Notes: generated by a model from the sequence alone, not told the origin. Counted from the first letter of the stretch, positions 1 through 13,680 are shown. The stretch is 64,000 nucleotides of DNA from Trachythela sp. YZ-2020 (GCA_016169945.1 JADLSH010000368.1:186001-250000); one strand, 5' to 3'. A program made the numbers and translations.

Positions 1-1000
1 ACCCCACGCCAAAACACGATTTCAGCCATATTTTGCCGTTTTATTCGCTTTTTATCACCGAGGCTCACACATATTATCCACAAATTATACTTGAACATAA
101 TGATAGTTGACTAAAGAATAATTCAACCAAGTTTCGTCAGGTTTTGAAGCAGTGCAGTGCATTTTATCTTCGAAATCATAGAAGCGATGTTTTCAATTAT
201 CGCGCCAGTGCAATGTCTCGCCGCTTCTCTGACCGATTTATCACACTTTTCGTCGTCAAATGTAGTTAGATAACAGTATCCAGAAATACTTGATTGTGAA
301 AGTTCCAATCGAAAATTGATAACCTAACTGCCAATCCGTGGCAATAAATGGCCCTATGTGTTTCATAAACATGAATAAAAATATCATGCCCCGAGTAATT
401 TGAAAGGCACGCGCAATCTTCACGAAAACACCGCGTGGGCTTGATGACAGGGGGGTGGAATTTTTTCACGAATACATTTGTTCGTTAACACGACAACTCT
501 GACAGTGGTCACAAATTGGTCACAAACGTATTCGTGAAAAATTCCACCCCCAGATCAAGCCCACGCGGTGTTTTCGTGAAGATTGCGCGTGACTTTCAAA
601 TTACTTGGGCATTATATTTTTATTCATGTTTATGAAACACATAGGCCATTTATTGCCGCGGATTGGCAGTTAGGTTATCAATTTTTCGATTGGAACTTTT
701 CTACAATCAAGTATTTCTGGATACTGTTATCTAACTACATTTGACGACGAAAAAGTGTGATAAATCGGTCAGAGAAGCGGCGAGACATTGCACTGGCGCG
801 ATAATTGGGCAAAACATCGCTTCTATGATTTCGAAGATAAAATGCACTGCACTGCTTCAAAACCTGACGAAACTTGGTTGAATTATTCTTTAGTCAACTA
901 TCATTATGTTCAAGTATAATTTGTGGATAATGTGTGAGCCCGGTGATAAAAAGCGAATAAAACGGCAAAATATGGCTGAAATCGTGTTTTGGTGTGGGGT
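1..1000. repeat. ~1 kb palindrome (inverted repeat with 52 bp spacer)
   Basis: The segment from 1 to about 475 reappears as its reverse complement at about 528-1000, with a short spacer (476-527). The window starts with ACCCCACGCCAAAACACG and the right arm ends with the near-complement at 1000. The arms differ by scattered substitutions and small indels, so they are old or assembled imperfectly. Because the left arm begins at base 1, the repeat may continue outside the window. The short open frames in the arms mirror each other and show no recognisable domain. It may be a foldback-type element or a hairpin-mediated inverted duplication. Confidence 0.85.
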
Positions 1001-1866
1001 AAGTGAAATAAACTGTATTGTATCTCAACTTAAAAATATCAACCCTGATGAAATCTATTATTATTATATTGGAATAAGTATAGTTTTTTATCCTATGGCA
1101 AAAATGTTTAGGAAATAAGAAAACATAGACTTTGGCAGGTGAATGAGTAATTTGATGCATAATTAGCAGTTGACCTGGATGGTGCATAGTCATTTTCTTG
1201 TAAAATATTATATCTAGACAAATATCACCCTCCATTGAGCACCCTAAAAGCACTCATTCTAAACACTATAAGCACTTCAGAAAGTCTGTAGCTTTGATGG
1301 TTCAGGAGATGGAGCTATGTCGGCAATGCCGTTTCTGGGCGTGGTCATTTTCAGGACTTTCGCACCGGATTCGGGTTTTGGCACATATGCCATGTTGACC
1401 GCCATGGTCATTTTACCCTAAAACAGTTGAGATAATCTGTCCTAAATGAAATGCATACAACCTCATATACAGGTCCTAGACTAAAACGAAATTTGACTTA
1501 GTTGAGTGTGTGTTTGAAATTCAATAGATTAAACTAGGTTAAATTGTTGTGAGATAGAAAGGCAAAGGACTGATGATGTTTCTCTGAAGTCGCTGCCTTA
1601 GCTGCCAATTGACAAAGTTATCTTTCATTTGGCCTTTCACAAATCATCCTGGACTTCCTGTTGTTTGCGTCACTAGGTGGTCTTTGAAAATTGCTTTTGA
1701 TCAGATCTTTTCAAAACATGTCGTCTACAACCATACTGTTCAGTTGATTCAAGGTTTAAACTCTAAAGGGTCAGTTTCCATGTCTTAGCTTAATGTTATC
1801 ATAACATTTGGTCCCTTAAAATTTATCATTATATTCTAGACATGCAAGTCAACGGGCTAGATGTAA
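1001..1866. other. Unannotated non-coding stretch
   Basis: No open frame with recognisable similarity, no splice-consistent exon and no repeat was seen here. Confidence 0.5.
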
Positions 1867-2008
1867 TATATCATACACGAGAAGGAGTTTATTATAGTGA
1901 TTTGAAACACCGAAAAGTATGTTGAAAAACAAGGCACTAGCCGAGTTTTTAACATACTTTGAGGTGTTTTTAAATCACTATTATAAACGACTTCGAGTGT
2001 ATGATATA
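1867..2008. repeat. Short palindromic element (142 bp)
   Basis: TATATCATACACGAGAAGG at the left end is mirrored by the right end finishing in GTGTATGATATA. The arms are about 58 bp and hold matching TTATAGTGATTT / AAATCACTATTATAA and AAGTATGTT / AACATACTT blocks around a small loop. It is probably a miniature foldback or MITE remnant. No clear target duplication was found. Confidence 0.7.
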
Positions 2009-3055
2009 GCTTCTCAAACAAACCAGGATGTAAAGAGAAATTCAACGTGAAAGTTGAGTTAATTTATGGGTGTTTATTACCGTGGTATCAAGACAACGAT
2101 ACGGTGGTGATTTCCTTTGTGCTTTGCTCATGAATTACTAATGAGTTTGAGAAAGTGATATCACAACTCGCCGACATTTAGGCAAACCCAGAGTAAACAG
2201 ATTACTTGTTTGCATTTTCTCATCAAGGCAAGTAATTTAGCCAACCAGGTAACTTGCCTTCGTATAAACACCCCCTTAAAACACATTATAGAAGTCTTTG
2301 CCATTGTTCTTATAGGTCGTGAGTGGTGAGATCTTATAGATCTTGTTCTTTCCATGCTATCTGCATCTTTCAAAGCAAATGATGATGATTTGAAAGGATA
2401 TGACAATTTTGATATGTGCTTACATGAGGGTTGTAAAGGGGGTAGGGTGGGGTGGTTGAATCCCATTTTCCCAGCAGCAATTTGTTTGAACCCCAGTCAC
2501 ATGACTATGGAACAGATTTGCCAGCAGTTCAAAACCAATTCTCAGTTGTCTAGTGAAAAAGACTATAGGTATATCCCAGCTCCGATTTCACCCCTTCACA
2601 ACCCTCATGAGTTTATGTATTTCTATATTAAAATAGATACCATTTATTATTAAAATTGTTGGGCATTAGACAAAATGAGGTAATTAAGTATGGCATACTG
2701 GGGCACATGGATTAAAATACATATGCCAAATATTGGACACTCTATTTTTTCCCCTTCAATTACACTAAATGCACATTAGATATGAATACAGACTAGTCAA
2801 TACATGTAAAATATCACAAGATTGTATCTATATTTACAAATATACACAAGGAAACTAGAATTGTGACCCTTGATTGCTACTTTTCCCACTCTACATTTAA
2901 GACTTTTTCTCTGTGTACAGGTAGTCTTCTCAAATAACCCAGCCCCTTATTATGGAAGATATTTAAGCCCCTCCTCTATCCCCCCTCCTTCCCTCCTCTC
3001 TCTCTCTCTCTCTCTCTACAACAAAGTCAAAGAGACATATGTGTACTGTTTACAT
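2009..3055. other. Non-coding stretch with a (CT)n microsatellite
   Basis: A pyrimidine tract with an uninterrupted CT dinucleotide run lies at about 2994-3017. The remaining sequence has no supported gene. Its open frames are short and resemble no family I recognise. Confidence 0.5.
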
Positions 3056-3620
3056 TTATCGATTGGGTTGAATTTCATATAAGTTCACTTCATTGCTTAC
3101 TTGACGTCAGAAAAAAAATCAGGATTTTTTTTCACGAGACAAGCTCCTCGAATACCTAACAATAATATGGACAATGAAATTTGGTGTAATGTGATTCGTG
3201 AATCGTGATATAAACTACAAAGGTTTGTTTATACAAGGTGTTTTTAAAGGTTTTTATATCCCAGCGCGTGAAAAAAATCCCACATGTGAATTAAAACTGT
3301 AGGGAGCCCTAAATACAATCATGAAATCTATAGTGATTTTTTTTATCAAATGGGCTGGAATTTCATATAGTTCACTTCATTGCTTACTTGACGTCAGAAA
3401 AATCAAGATTTCATTTTTCACTGAGACAAGCCTCCGAATACTCGCGTGTGAACTAACAACGAAATTTTAAATGGTGTCGTGAACTCGTAAACTAATAAAG
3501 ATTCATTAAAGGTTTTTTTATTTAGGTTGTTTGTTTTTCGCGCGTTATCAATCCCGCGCACAAAAGAACATGTGACAGCAATTAAAACTAAATAATCCCT
3601 AAATCATAAGTGATTTTACT
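3056..3620 (+). repeat. Tandem duplication of a ~290 bp unit
   Basis: Two adjacent copies (about 3056-3345 and 3346-3620) share blocks such as GTTCACTTCATTGCTTACTT, then GACGTCAGAAA, GAGACAAGC and the ATTAAAACT ... CCCTAAAT end. The copies differ by many small changes. The first copy contains CTGTAGGGAGCC, the same word as the end of the TTAA element at 48483-49790, so this may be a remnant of a related family. Confidence 0.7.
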
Positions 3621-6600
3621 ATATTATAGTTTTACTATCAACAACAGTATAAAATACAATCAGAAAAACACATCCCTTCCTAAATTTCTTTACAACAATT
3701 ACTAAAATATTGTTTGTTTACTCGCAGAATATGATAATTGCCAAATATGGCCTCACACGACATAGAAAATTACTATATTCACTTACCAAGAACGATGTTT
3801 TTGCGTTTCCCTTGTGAGTTATTTGTCTGTTACATTCTTCTTGCATTTAAACGTATTCTTTAATCCATATTTCGTCAGTGTATGCTATAAATGCATACAC
3901 GACTTTCTGTCGCTCGACAATGCTCGACGACATAGGAAGGCCCACTTTCAAATTCGATTTTGAGGTCGTTTTGTATGTTTAACCCTCGATTTTGTATTCA
4001 GCGCAAATCGCAGGGACATTTTTCAGCACTGGAGAACGATTTTGAGCTAGAGAAACCGACTTCTCTTTCAAATATTCGCATTTTAGTAAGTAATAGAAGC
4101 AAAATGTAATATAATTTATAGTGTTTGTTTACAGTCGCGTTCCTGAGTCCCAGTTTGGAGGTCTATATCTCGGAAACTATTGAACTAAATCAAAAAAGGT
4201 TGAAGAACTTATTAACTAACTTTTTCCGCTCTTTTCAAATCCGTAAAGATCCAACAAGTGATATAGGCACTTTAACTGTCTGTACACTACTCACTAGTTG
4301 CACAATGTACATTACAAATACAGACGATCCAGGCAGTAGGTCAGCTTATGAAATCATTTGCATAAGTATATAAAATGCAACACGTGCAACACTGAACAAA
4401 GTATTTATATTGACCACAAGACCAGTTGATCACACACAGTCTTTGAGATTTCTGCACAAATAAATCCATTAAACGTACTCAAAGAGCCTTGTTATACATC
4501 GATACACAAACACTAAACACATCCATAATGATGGCATTGAGTCTCTGTATCAATAGCGTCCATTTTCGCAGAATTTGCTATGGCCAGAGATGTTGACTTC
4601 ACGGCAGTCAACGAATAAATGAGGCCGCACGTGGAAACATACGCTCATTACCCATGATGCTTTGCGGCCTGCTGTCCAACCTCCTCTGGGGTTATCTAAT
4701 GATATGTTTTCAACATTGTTAATGAGGGGACATACACGTGAAAAAGATCGTACCTTGAAGAGTCCCATTATTTTTGCACGTGTCACCTCAAAGGTAACGT
4801 CACCTCATTATTATTCTACTTCAGGGTGTGACGTCATACGTGTCAATTCACTTCCGGCGCTAGTGGGGTAAGCACTATTCTCGTATATTCAACTCTTCTC
4901 AGTGTTTAGAAATCGGAGGAAGTCCTCCTACTCGAGTATTTTGTTTATGCGCTACTTCGCATATCCAATTTGCAATTTTTTAGCATTTAATTATAACTTA
5001 TTCAGCCTCATATTGCCGAACCATTACCAGAAATTTTGGTCATATAATTATATATTCTAATGCAAATAATTATAGTGTTGCTCATTGAAATTCATGTGTT
5101 CTTTAGAATACGTTCAAATATTGCATCATGTTCATATTTAAATTAACCTGCAGTAAATACAAAGATTGTAAAATCAAACAAGTTCAAACGCTTTTAAGTA
5201 TAACATGTTAAAGACACATAAGGATTTTTATGAGCTCAAAAATTAGGTTGATTATATAGTAAATGCATCGCGAGTCTGGCATTTCGCGTCGCCCGTAATG
5301 ATGTAGCCTTAATGACCAATTTATATAGCCCCTGCAAGAAGATTAATATGGCTAACAATGAATAGTGCCGCTTTTAGAACAAAATATGGCAAGCTATGGA
5401 AGTACTTTGTCGTCGTAGTAAACAATGTTTTTTAGTTATAACTATTGCTCAGTCTAGCAAGTCAGATAGAGTCTGGCAAAAGAAGAAATATATCATCGCT
5501 CGAGCAAAATTTGAGTTCATATGATTGTGCTCTCCTTATTATTTTCTATTTAGAAATCCCCATATGGTCTTTAAGTATGTATGCCAGGGCCTTTTTAAGA
5601 AATCGTTAGTGGGGGCATCATCGAAAGGGGACGTAATAAGTAGGTGGTGTATTGGGTGTGGGAAATTGAAGGGGTCTGCGAAAGTCCTCCCCTGCTGTGA
5701 AAATTTTCACCGTATTCTTACAGTCTCTGTGGCTTGATATATCCCATCGTTAAACAGGAGCCAGGTTTTGTTGTGAGAATACCATAACTTTCCTCTAAAC
5801 TTAGTTTTCCCTTTTTGGTTACATTTTGAACAAAAGCGGACCTTCACTGGGGCAAAATAGCATTACTAGGGGCAACATAGGGCTGGGGGGCTTTGGCCCA
5901 TCCAGTACATGTAACCTCATTAAAAGGCCCTGATGTATCGTGCCGCCATCTTGTCACCCAAATTCTGGTAACGCATCAGGTATCCATCTTGATGTGATGT
6001 GAATACAAAACTGCAAGCTTTTCATATTCTGATATAGTGTATATAAAGAAGCGTATAAATAAAACCTTTAGCTTTTAGTGTGTATGCATGGTTAAGAATC
6101 ATGACTGGGCTTTGTTATTCATATTCATTTCAAGATCGTTGTTTCGGCACTCAAAGTAACCTTTAAACAACAGCTAATGTACACGTGTTTACTATGCAGA
6201 TATCCAGTCTAAAGTTCTATCCAACTACATCAAAGCAGATTTAAGTTTCTTTGATCAACGTTGTTAAATTTAAATATAGCGAAACTGTTATAATGACTTG
6301 TGTTTTCAAAATTACTTCTGGCACTTTTGGTCATAATTAATGACTTCAAACAAACAATTTGGAGCTGTTTTAATTGTTCTGTTGGGGTCGTTCAAATATT
6401 CATGCATGCAATTATGAAACAAAGCTAACGGTATTTTAAGCACTAAGTATATTGAAATGCTTGCTCTATATTTTGTGTAGTGTTCTCTAGTTTTCTACAT
6501 TGTTCTATGGGTTTACATGTCAATTCAATCCAAGTATCGTTATAACTATAAGATCAGAATGACTGGCAATTTGATGTATTTGTAAATATGTAAGGCTAAA

Positions 6601-6801
6601 TTGATAAGTTAATGCTGACTTATGGTATTTCGGTCCGGTCCATGATTTAAAAATATAATTTTAAGTTGAATCCCTGTCTTATGACTCTTATCTAGTCAAA
6701 TCTCGTGATTGCTCAGTTTGTATGCAATGTAAATGGCGAGAAAATGACGCGCATAGCCACACAAAAAGCGCTATAATGGCAAGATTGTTAAAATTATATA
6801 A
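3621..6801. other. Unannotated non-coding stretch
   Basis: I see no supportable gene. Open frames are short (82 codons or fewer) with no domain signature. The stretch is AT-rich with scattered simple sequence. Confidence 0.4.
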
Positions 6802-8129
6802 TGTTATTCCAACATTCCGTCAATCGAGCTTTCTTGGTTTAACTTACAAGGAAATACGAAATTATAATTAACGCTGCGACAATAAATAATAAATATATAA
6901 TTCAAACTAGTCAAGAACTTTTATTTTCCGATATAGCTTCCAGCTAGCACACAACGTAATCGCAACGTTGCGAATGTTGTAATTTGGTTAGGCTGACTGA
7001 GTACTATACAACCTTAAAACACGTTGTTTCGCAATATATTTTGTGATTAGTTAAAGTGTAATGAAAACGTTGTAGGCATGTTTTACCGAACGTCACAGAA
7101 AGGGACTTTAGTACAACTTTCTGTAAACGTCCGTGGAACGTTAAAGCACAACGTTGTTTTACCAAAATTAGCAATTATTCTGCGTCATCAGTATCGAATC
7201 ACAAAGGTTAGACTTTGGCCACGATAAATATATCTTTGGTACAGATATGAGGACTGGTCATACTCTTCGGTTCTCTCAACTAATTTAATGCATCGATCCT
7301 AAACTCAAACTTAAAAGCAGTAATTAGGTCTCAAGATGTATACTGATGAAAGTAAGTGATTTATCGCTTTGTATATTCCACAATTTTAATCGGTTACTAG
7401 TTGTTATAAGTGTTTTGAAATGTATCAGCTGATGAGCTTTGGGATATTGATGCATGATACCGTGTTTAACACAGCAACTCTTCAAAATTTTAGGCTGTGA
7501 AACCAGTATGCCTGACAATAAAAAACAGCTAGCAACCGTTTGATTCAAGTGAAAGTTGTTTATAAACATGTGTGTTTTAAAGCTATAGCTAGACTAGTCT
7601 GTGGTAAATGTGGTGAATGTTCATGCAGTGGTTCGGGACACATATCTTTAGAATGCGAAGTCATATATGGCACACAAAAGAATAGTCTACATTCATATAT
7701 TCATTATATAATGCGTTATTTAAGGTAAACATTGATTTAATGGCTTAAAGCCAATCGTTAGATCATGGATCTTAACCAAAACGCTTTTACAACATGTCAA
7801 CATTTACACTCCATTTTTGAAACATTAAGTCAACTGTATTCATTAATGAGCGATAAAATTGTTTAATAATTATTTGTACATGTATCTATAATGTCAATTT
7901 TAACGGATTATGAAACAGGAATTATTTTAAGGAATATTATCACTGCACAAGATGAGCTAAAAGGCGGAGTGAAATCTAAATTTGGACCGATACTGAGTAG
8001 CTCTAGTTCTTCATTGCAAACCAGTGCAGTCACTAACTACATGAAAATTTTTAGAAATAATTTTTAACTTAGCGAGATGTCAGATGTTTTAAACACTGTA
8101 TGTTACTGTATGTTAAACACCGTATGTTA

Positions 8130-8285
8130 GGCCGTCGACAAAGAGATTTGTTCACCGATCGCGGACTTGTTCGCGATGGGGAGGTCAGCCTTGAATCCAA
8201 GCGATTACAAAATACACAGGACGAAAACTGAAACAATCGCGGAACAAGTCCACGATCGCGGGACGAAATCATTTGTCTACGGCCC
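8130..8285. mobile_element. Harbinger-like MITE, degenerate copy
   Basis: Terminal inverted repeats of the form GGCCGTCGACAAAGAGATTT, continuing to CGCGGACTTGTTC, are flanked by TTA on both sides (8127-8129 and 8286-8288). This is the shorter, eroded counterpart of the element at 12805-13022. A 3 bp TWA target duplication with G-rich termini fits PIF/Harbinger. There is no coding capacity. Confidence 0.65.
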
Positions 8286-9289
8286 TTATTGAGTATCTAC
8301 GTTCAGTGGCATACTCTAGTTCTACACTTTAATGTACATTTATTTTTAAGAAGTATTTTCAACATCATAAATTATGCTCTGCTTTGGAAGATGCAAGCTT
8401 GCAATATCTTCTAAACAAGATATTTTTAACTGGATCAATTATCTTGACGTCAGAAAATTATGGTGTTCAGAAAAAGCCAGCCAAGTCAAAATTTATATTA
8501 GGCTCACCTAAAGAGCACAATATTTGAAAGTGCTTCAGAATCTCTTCATGCAGCAGCTAATTACATTCCGGTAAAGCTAAATTGTGGTAATAGCATCGCC
8601 TGTAAGCGAACATTTGTGTGCTGATTAATAGAAGTAGGAGATTTACATGTATGTATGAAATCTCTAGAAATTCTTGTCATCTTGGAATCACTAGTTTCAT
8701 AAGAGAGTCCGCCACTCTGTCTGGTATCCCGCAGACATTGCCAAATAATTTTGATCATTGGATTGATCAATTCCGGGAGGCACTTTGCCTTCGACTTCCT
8801 TTGGTTATGGTGTATACAGGATCCCTGCTCCCTTGGAAGCGTTCAACCTCACGCAATCACTCATAATTCATTCGTGAATTGAGATTTGGTCAGTAATAAT
8901 AACTTACTGCACAAATGGATGTAATCACAGTATATTGCACTGTCACTGCTACTGAAACCCAACTTTGGATCTACAGTATTTATTGAAACTTGTTGTTGTT
9001 GGTTTATTGAAATTTGTATTTTTAAAATAGAAGCCATTTCGCTTGCATGATTTCACTTACTCTCAGTGTGAGATTGAGTAGGGTTATTCCAAATTCATAA
9101 ATACCTCCCAACAGAGGCAGCTGCAGACTTCTATTCAGTATAACTACAGAATCATGTTAACCATGCAACATAACATAGATCAACTCACCTTCAAGGGGCG
9201 TGATTTACCTTAAATCAACCACAATAACTTTATCGTATAAGGCCAAAACAAAATTTCAATGTACAGCTAGCTACTTCCATTAAAGTTGT

Positions 9290-9897
9290 CCCTGAGCAAA
9301 GCAGAAAAGTTGAATACAGCGCGAAAGGCTTGCTGGGGAATCGCCAAAAATTAATGGACTAAGAATTTGACAAACCTCAGTGGATGCCTAAGAAATTAAC
9401 ATATTGTTCTTAGTACAAGACTTTATGCTACTCTTACGATTAGAAGGCATTTTAAATTCCCAAGGGTATAAAATCTATGGTTAAAAAAGAATATGTTAAT
9501 TGCGAAAGGTTTGTTTTTTATACACCCTGTATACCAATTTGCAATTAAACGTGCCCGCAAAACTTATGATTATTCGTGACTCCTGTCGTTATAACGTAGT
9601 GGAAAATGCCTCGAACTTGTTCCATCACAAATTGTATGTCAGCCATAGCATGCCACCGTTGATTCATTCACAGCTCTGAGCCACTGATGCATAAAAACGT
9701 CTCAAAGGAATTACCCACAATAAAACAGCCCACAAAATATTTAATACGTTTCTATTTTAATCCACTAATGTGTATTGCTAATTTCTTAGGCCACTGAGTT
9801 TGTCAAATTCTTGAGTCATTAATATTTTAGCGATTCCCAGCAAGCCTTTCGCGCCTCGTATTCGACTTTTCCGCTTTGCTCGCGCTGGACAACCTTA
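9290..9897. mobile_element. Inverted-repeat (MITE-like) element, copy in duplication 1
   Basis: About 100 bp at 9290-9390 (GTTGTCCCTGAGCAAAGC ... GGCTTGCTGGGGAATCGCC) is mirrored at about 9785-9897 (GGCGATTCCCAGCAAGCC-like words, then GCTTTGCTCGCGCTGGACAAC). About 390 bp lies between. It is a non-coding foldback or MITE of unknown superfamily. The sister copy at 14186-14822 is better preserved. Confidence 0.65.
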
Positions 9898-10370
9898 ATT
9901 CTAGCTTATGTCTCGCGTTCGCCGCTTTCTTGTCGTCCCGCGCGTTTCGTCTGCCAGGAGGAGCAAACAAAATATAAATTTTCGATTCAACGTTCTAGAG
10001 GCAACATGGAAAACGGCATGGGCAGAAACTGTTGCTGTTAATTGTGCTACTGTGCTCCAGCGTACCAATTTATATCGTAACGTACTCGAGTTCGAACCTT
10101 TAGTGAGATTTCTTGCCATAATTGTTGTCAACCGGCCGCGTGCTTGCCATTTTACTTTAGTTTTACACGATTTACATCCAGAAACAAGCCATTTCAACCT
10201 TTTAAGCCACTACAGATTGTTGTTCTTCCTTCTCAGAAATCCTGAATAAGCCTACAGCTTCTCAGTAGATCCTGGTAACCTGAATGTGAGGAGTCTTAAC
10301 TCAAAGTATCCTATTAATCAAAAGAAGAGTAATATCCCAAAGGAAAACTGGGCCAAATCAGGTTCAGACA

Positions 10371-11388
10371 GTAACCTCTGGACAGTCTCTAAACACAACA
10401 GCCGTACAAAGACTGTTACAAAGATATCAACAAACAAAAGACATCAGGTTTAATCTGAACTTCAAAGAAAACTGTTATAATAGATAATCGAATGAATCAC
10501 ACAGCTAATCCAGTGAAATGAAAATAACAATTTATGACTTTAAATCTGATTCGATTCTAAGACTTGTTAGAATACTGGAATGATAGACCAGCGTTTAAAC
10601 TGATTTAAAAGTGAAATTTGATACGTTTGTCCTGCAGCTCTGGTAAAAGTGCCTGAACAAAACGTTTCTCCGCCAACATGAAAACTTTTTCATGAAAACT
10701 TTTCGTCACTGGTTTCGTCACTTCTACAATCTAACCTGGTTTAATTTTAACCATTGCTGCGATGAGTAAGCAGCTGAGTATGACCAGTGGCGTAACGCAC
10801 GTCGAGGCCCCCGTCAATCGCCCGCCCGCCCCGCCTCCTCCCCACTAAAGAATAGGCTGTATGTCAACACAATCGCAATGCGAGAGGCGCAATTGTTGCA
10901 GCCTGTGCTTCACCTACATATCTTAATTTCAGAATTTGCGTAACGTAGAACTGTATGCTTAACTTTTAATTACCACATGAAAACTAATTATATATTAAAC
11001 TCAAATATCAACTGATATTTATTATCCTTATCAGCAAAGAGAATCGGTCCTTCCTCTAGCATAAACACTAATATATCTATTTAATATCTAAATCGAAATC
11101 TTTATTAAAACCATATGGTGAACACGGTAGGTACAACAGGTTAGGTTCTATATATATTTGTATTAACTAAAGATAGAAGTTTATGCTCTATATATAATAG
11201 ATATATTATTACGAAAAAATGTCGATATCTTTTTTATATATTATTTATATATTATTCGTGTTCTGATCCTGTAATGGTGAAGATGACCTACCTATATACA
11301 TTTCTTACATCTCTTATGCGATGGCGGCAATACTTGGCTGCCTTTGTGTGGCATACCCTCCTTAACGTTTGGTGGTTAGAAGTATTCA
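10371..11388. other. Unannotated spacer between the two duplicated segments
   Basis: No gene was seen. A short CCAGTGGCGTAACG followed by a C-rich stretch at about 10788-10850 resembles the ragged end of an old transposon, but no partner end was found. Confidence 0.4.
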
Positions 11389-12804
11389 AATGTTATTCCA
11401 ACATTCCGTCAATCGAGCTTTCTTGGTTTAACTTAGATACAAGGAAATACGAAATTATAATTAACGCTGCGACAATAAATAATAAATATATAATTCGTGC
11501 GTAGTCAAGAACTTTTATTTTCGACTGAGCGGCTTCCCAGCTAGCACACAACGTAATCGCAACGTTGCGAGAATGTTGTAATTTGGTTAGGCTGACCTGA
11601 GTACTATACAACCTTAAAAACACGTTTTCGCAAATATATTTTGTGATTAGTTAAAGTGTAATGTGTGAAAAACGTTGTAGGCATGTTTTACCGAACGTCA
11701 CAGAAAGACTTTAGTACAACTTTCTGTAAACGTCCGTGGAACGTTAAAGCGCAATGTTGTTTTTACCAAAATTAGCAATCATTGTTCGTCACCAGTATCG
11801 AATCACAAGCCGACTTTGGCCACGATAAATATATCTTTGGTACAGATATGAGGACTGGTCATACTCTTCGGTTGTTCTCAATAATTTAATGCATCGATTA
11901 AAGTTCAACAGCGGTAATGTCTCAAGATGTATACTGATGAAAGTAAGTGATGTATCGCTGTTTTGTATATTCACAATTTTAATCGGTTACTAGTTGTTAT
12001 AAGTTTTTGAAATGTATCAGCTGATGAGCTTTGGGATATTGATGCATGATACCGTGTTTAACACAGCAACTCTTCAAAATTTTAGGCTGTGAAACCAGTA
12101 TGCCTGACAATAGAAAACAGATAGCAACCGTTTGATTGAAGTGAAAGTTGTTTATAAACATGTCTGTTTTAAAGCTAGCTAGACTATAGTCTGTGGCAAA
12201 TATCATGTGGTGAATGTTCATGCAGTGGTTCGGGACACATATATACCTTTAGAATGCGAAGTCAAGAATATATGGCACACAAAAGAATAGTCTACATTCA
12301 TATATTCATTATATAATGCGTTATTTAAGGTAAACATTGACGTAATGAAGCTTAAAGCCAATCGTTAGATCATGGATCTTAACCAAAACGCTTTTACAAC
12401 ATGTCAACATTTACACTCCATTTTGAAACATTAAGTCAACTGTATTCATTAATGAGCAATAAAATTGTTTAATAATTATTTGTACATGTATCTATAATGA
12501 CAATTTTAACGGATTATGAAACAGGAATTATTTTAAAGGAATTTTATCACTGCACAAGATGAGCTAAAAGGCGGAGTGAAATCTAAATTTGGAATGGGAC
12601 ACTGAGTAGGAGTGAAAAGGCGGAGTGAAATCTAAAACAGGAATGGGACACTGAGTAGCTCTGTAGTTCTTCATTGCAAACCGCACTGGTACTCAACTAC
12701 ATGAAAATTTTAGAAATAATTTTTTAAACTTAGCGAGATGTCAGATGTTTTAAACACTGTATGTTACTGTATGTTAAACACTGTATGTTAAACACCGTAT
12801 GTTA

Positions 12805-13022
12805 GGGGCCGTCGACAAAGAGATTTCGTTCACCGATCGCGGACTTGTTCCGCGATGGGGGGGAGGGGGTCAGCCTTGAATCCGCGATTACAAAATAGAC
12901 AGGACGAAAACTGACTTTTCTGGCTAAAAAGACGTTGGACTGGTCCGCGATGGGGGAGGGGGTTGAAACAATCGCGGAACAAGTCCACGATCGCGGGACG
13001 AAATCTATTTGTCGACGGCCCC
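12805..13022. mobile_element. Harbinger-like MITE, 218 bp
   Basis: The terminal inverted repeats begin GGGGCCGTCGACAAA and run for about 50 bp, including CGCGGACTTGTTCCGCGAT. Flanking TTA occurs on both sides (12802-12804, 13023-13025). It has no coding capacity, so movement would need a transposase elsewhere. The PIF/Harbinger assignment rests on the 3 bp TTA duplication and G-rich ends and is inference. Confidence 0.75.
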
Positions 13023-13472
13023 TTATTGAGTATCTACGTTCAGTGGCATACTCTAGTTCTACACTTTAATGTACATTTATTTTTAAGAAGTATTTTCAAC
13101 TATCTGTAAATTATGCTCTGCTTTGGAAGATGCAAGCTTGCAATATCTTCTACACAAGATATTTTTAACTGGCACAATTAAATCTTGATGTACATAATTA
13201 TCGAAGACAGAGAAAATATTTTCAGCCAATTATTAGCAAATTTTATATTAAGCTCACCTAAAGAGCACAATATTTGAAAGTGCTTCAGAATCTCTTCATG
13301 CAGCAGCCCCACAATTACATTCCGGTAAAGCTAATTTGTGATAATAGCATCGCCTGTAAGCGAACATTTGTGTTCTGATCGATTAATAGTAGTAGGAGAT
13401 TTACATGTATGTATGAAATCTCTAGAAATTCTTATCATCTTGGAATCACTAGTTTCATAAGAGAGTCCGCCA

Positions 13473-13680
13473 CCACTCTCCTCCGCAGAGGCTTCTAGGG
13501 TATTTTCGCTTTTTCCAGGGTATTTTAGCTTTTGCCATATATAATTACATATAGCGGGTATGTGTAGGGATCATTGATTCATTGGTAGGGATGCGTAAGA
13601 TTAACAAAATGGCCATAACTATAATACTATAAACTATATAAATAATTGTATAATTGTCAAGCCTCTGCGGAGGAGAGTGG
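13473..13680. mobile_element. 208 bp MITE with CTCTCCTCCGCAGAGG ends
   Basis: The ends are CCACTCTCCTCCGCAGAGGC and its complement GCCTCTGCGGAGGAGAGTGG. The inside is AT-rich and non-coding. It interrupts duplication copy 2 only; the matching place in copy 1 (about 8708) lacks it. The flanks are similar but not identical (TCCGCCA / TCCGACA), so the target duplication is imperfect. The terminal word CTCCTCCGCAGAGG is shared with the 16.8 kb transposon at 22299-39060, which suggests a non-autonomous relative. Confidence 0.8.

Larger units (their letters stand above)
6802..10370. repeat. Segmental duplication, copy 1
   Basis: This segment starts with AATGTTATTCCAACATTCCG and reappears with the same order of blocks at 11389-15293. 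The copies differ by substitutions and many small indels. Shared landmarks include the CAACGTTGCGA-rich stretch near 6970, the Harbinger-like MITE (8130-8285), the inverted-repeat element (about 9290-9897) and a final AATATCCCAAAGGAAAACTGG block. Both copies have overlapping short open frames near the end (9901-10249 here), but frame and length are not conserved between copies, so I do not call a gene. Confidence 0.85.

Noticed and set aside
9901..10249. Possible short gene in both duplication copies
   Set aside because: Opposite-strand frames overlap, and neither length nor frame is preserved between the copies at 9901-10249 and 14739-15164.
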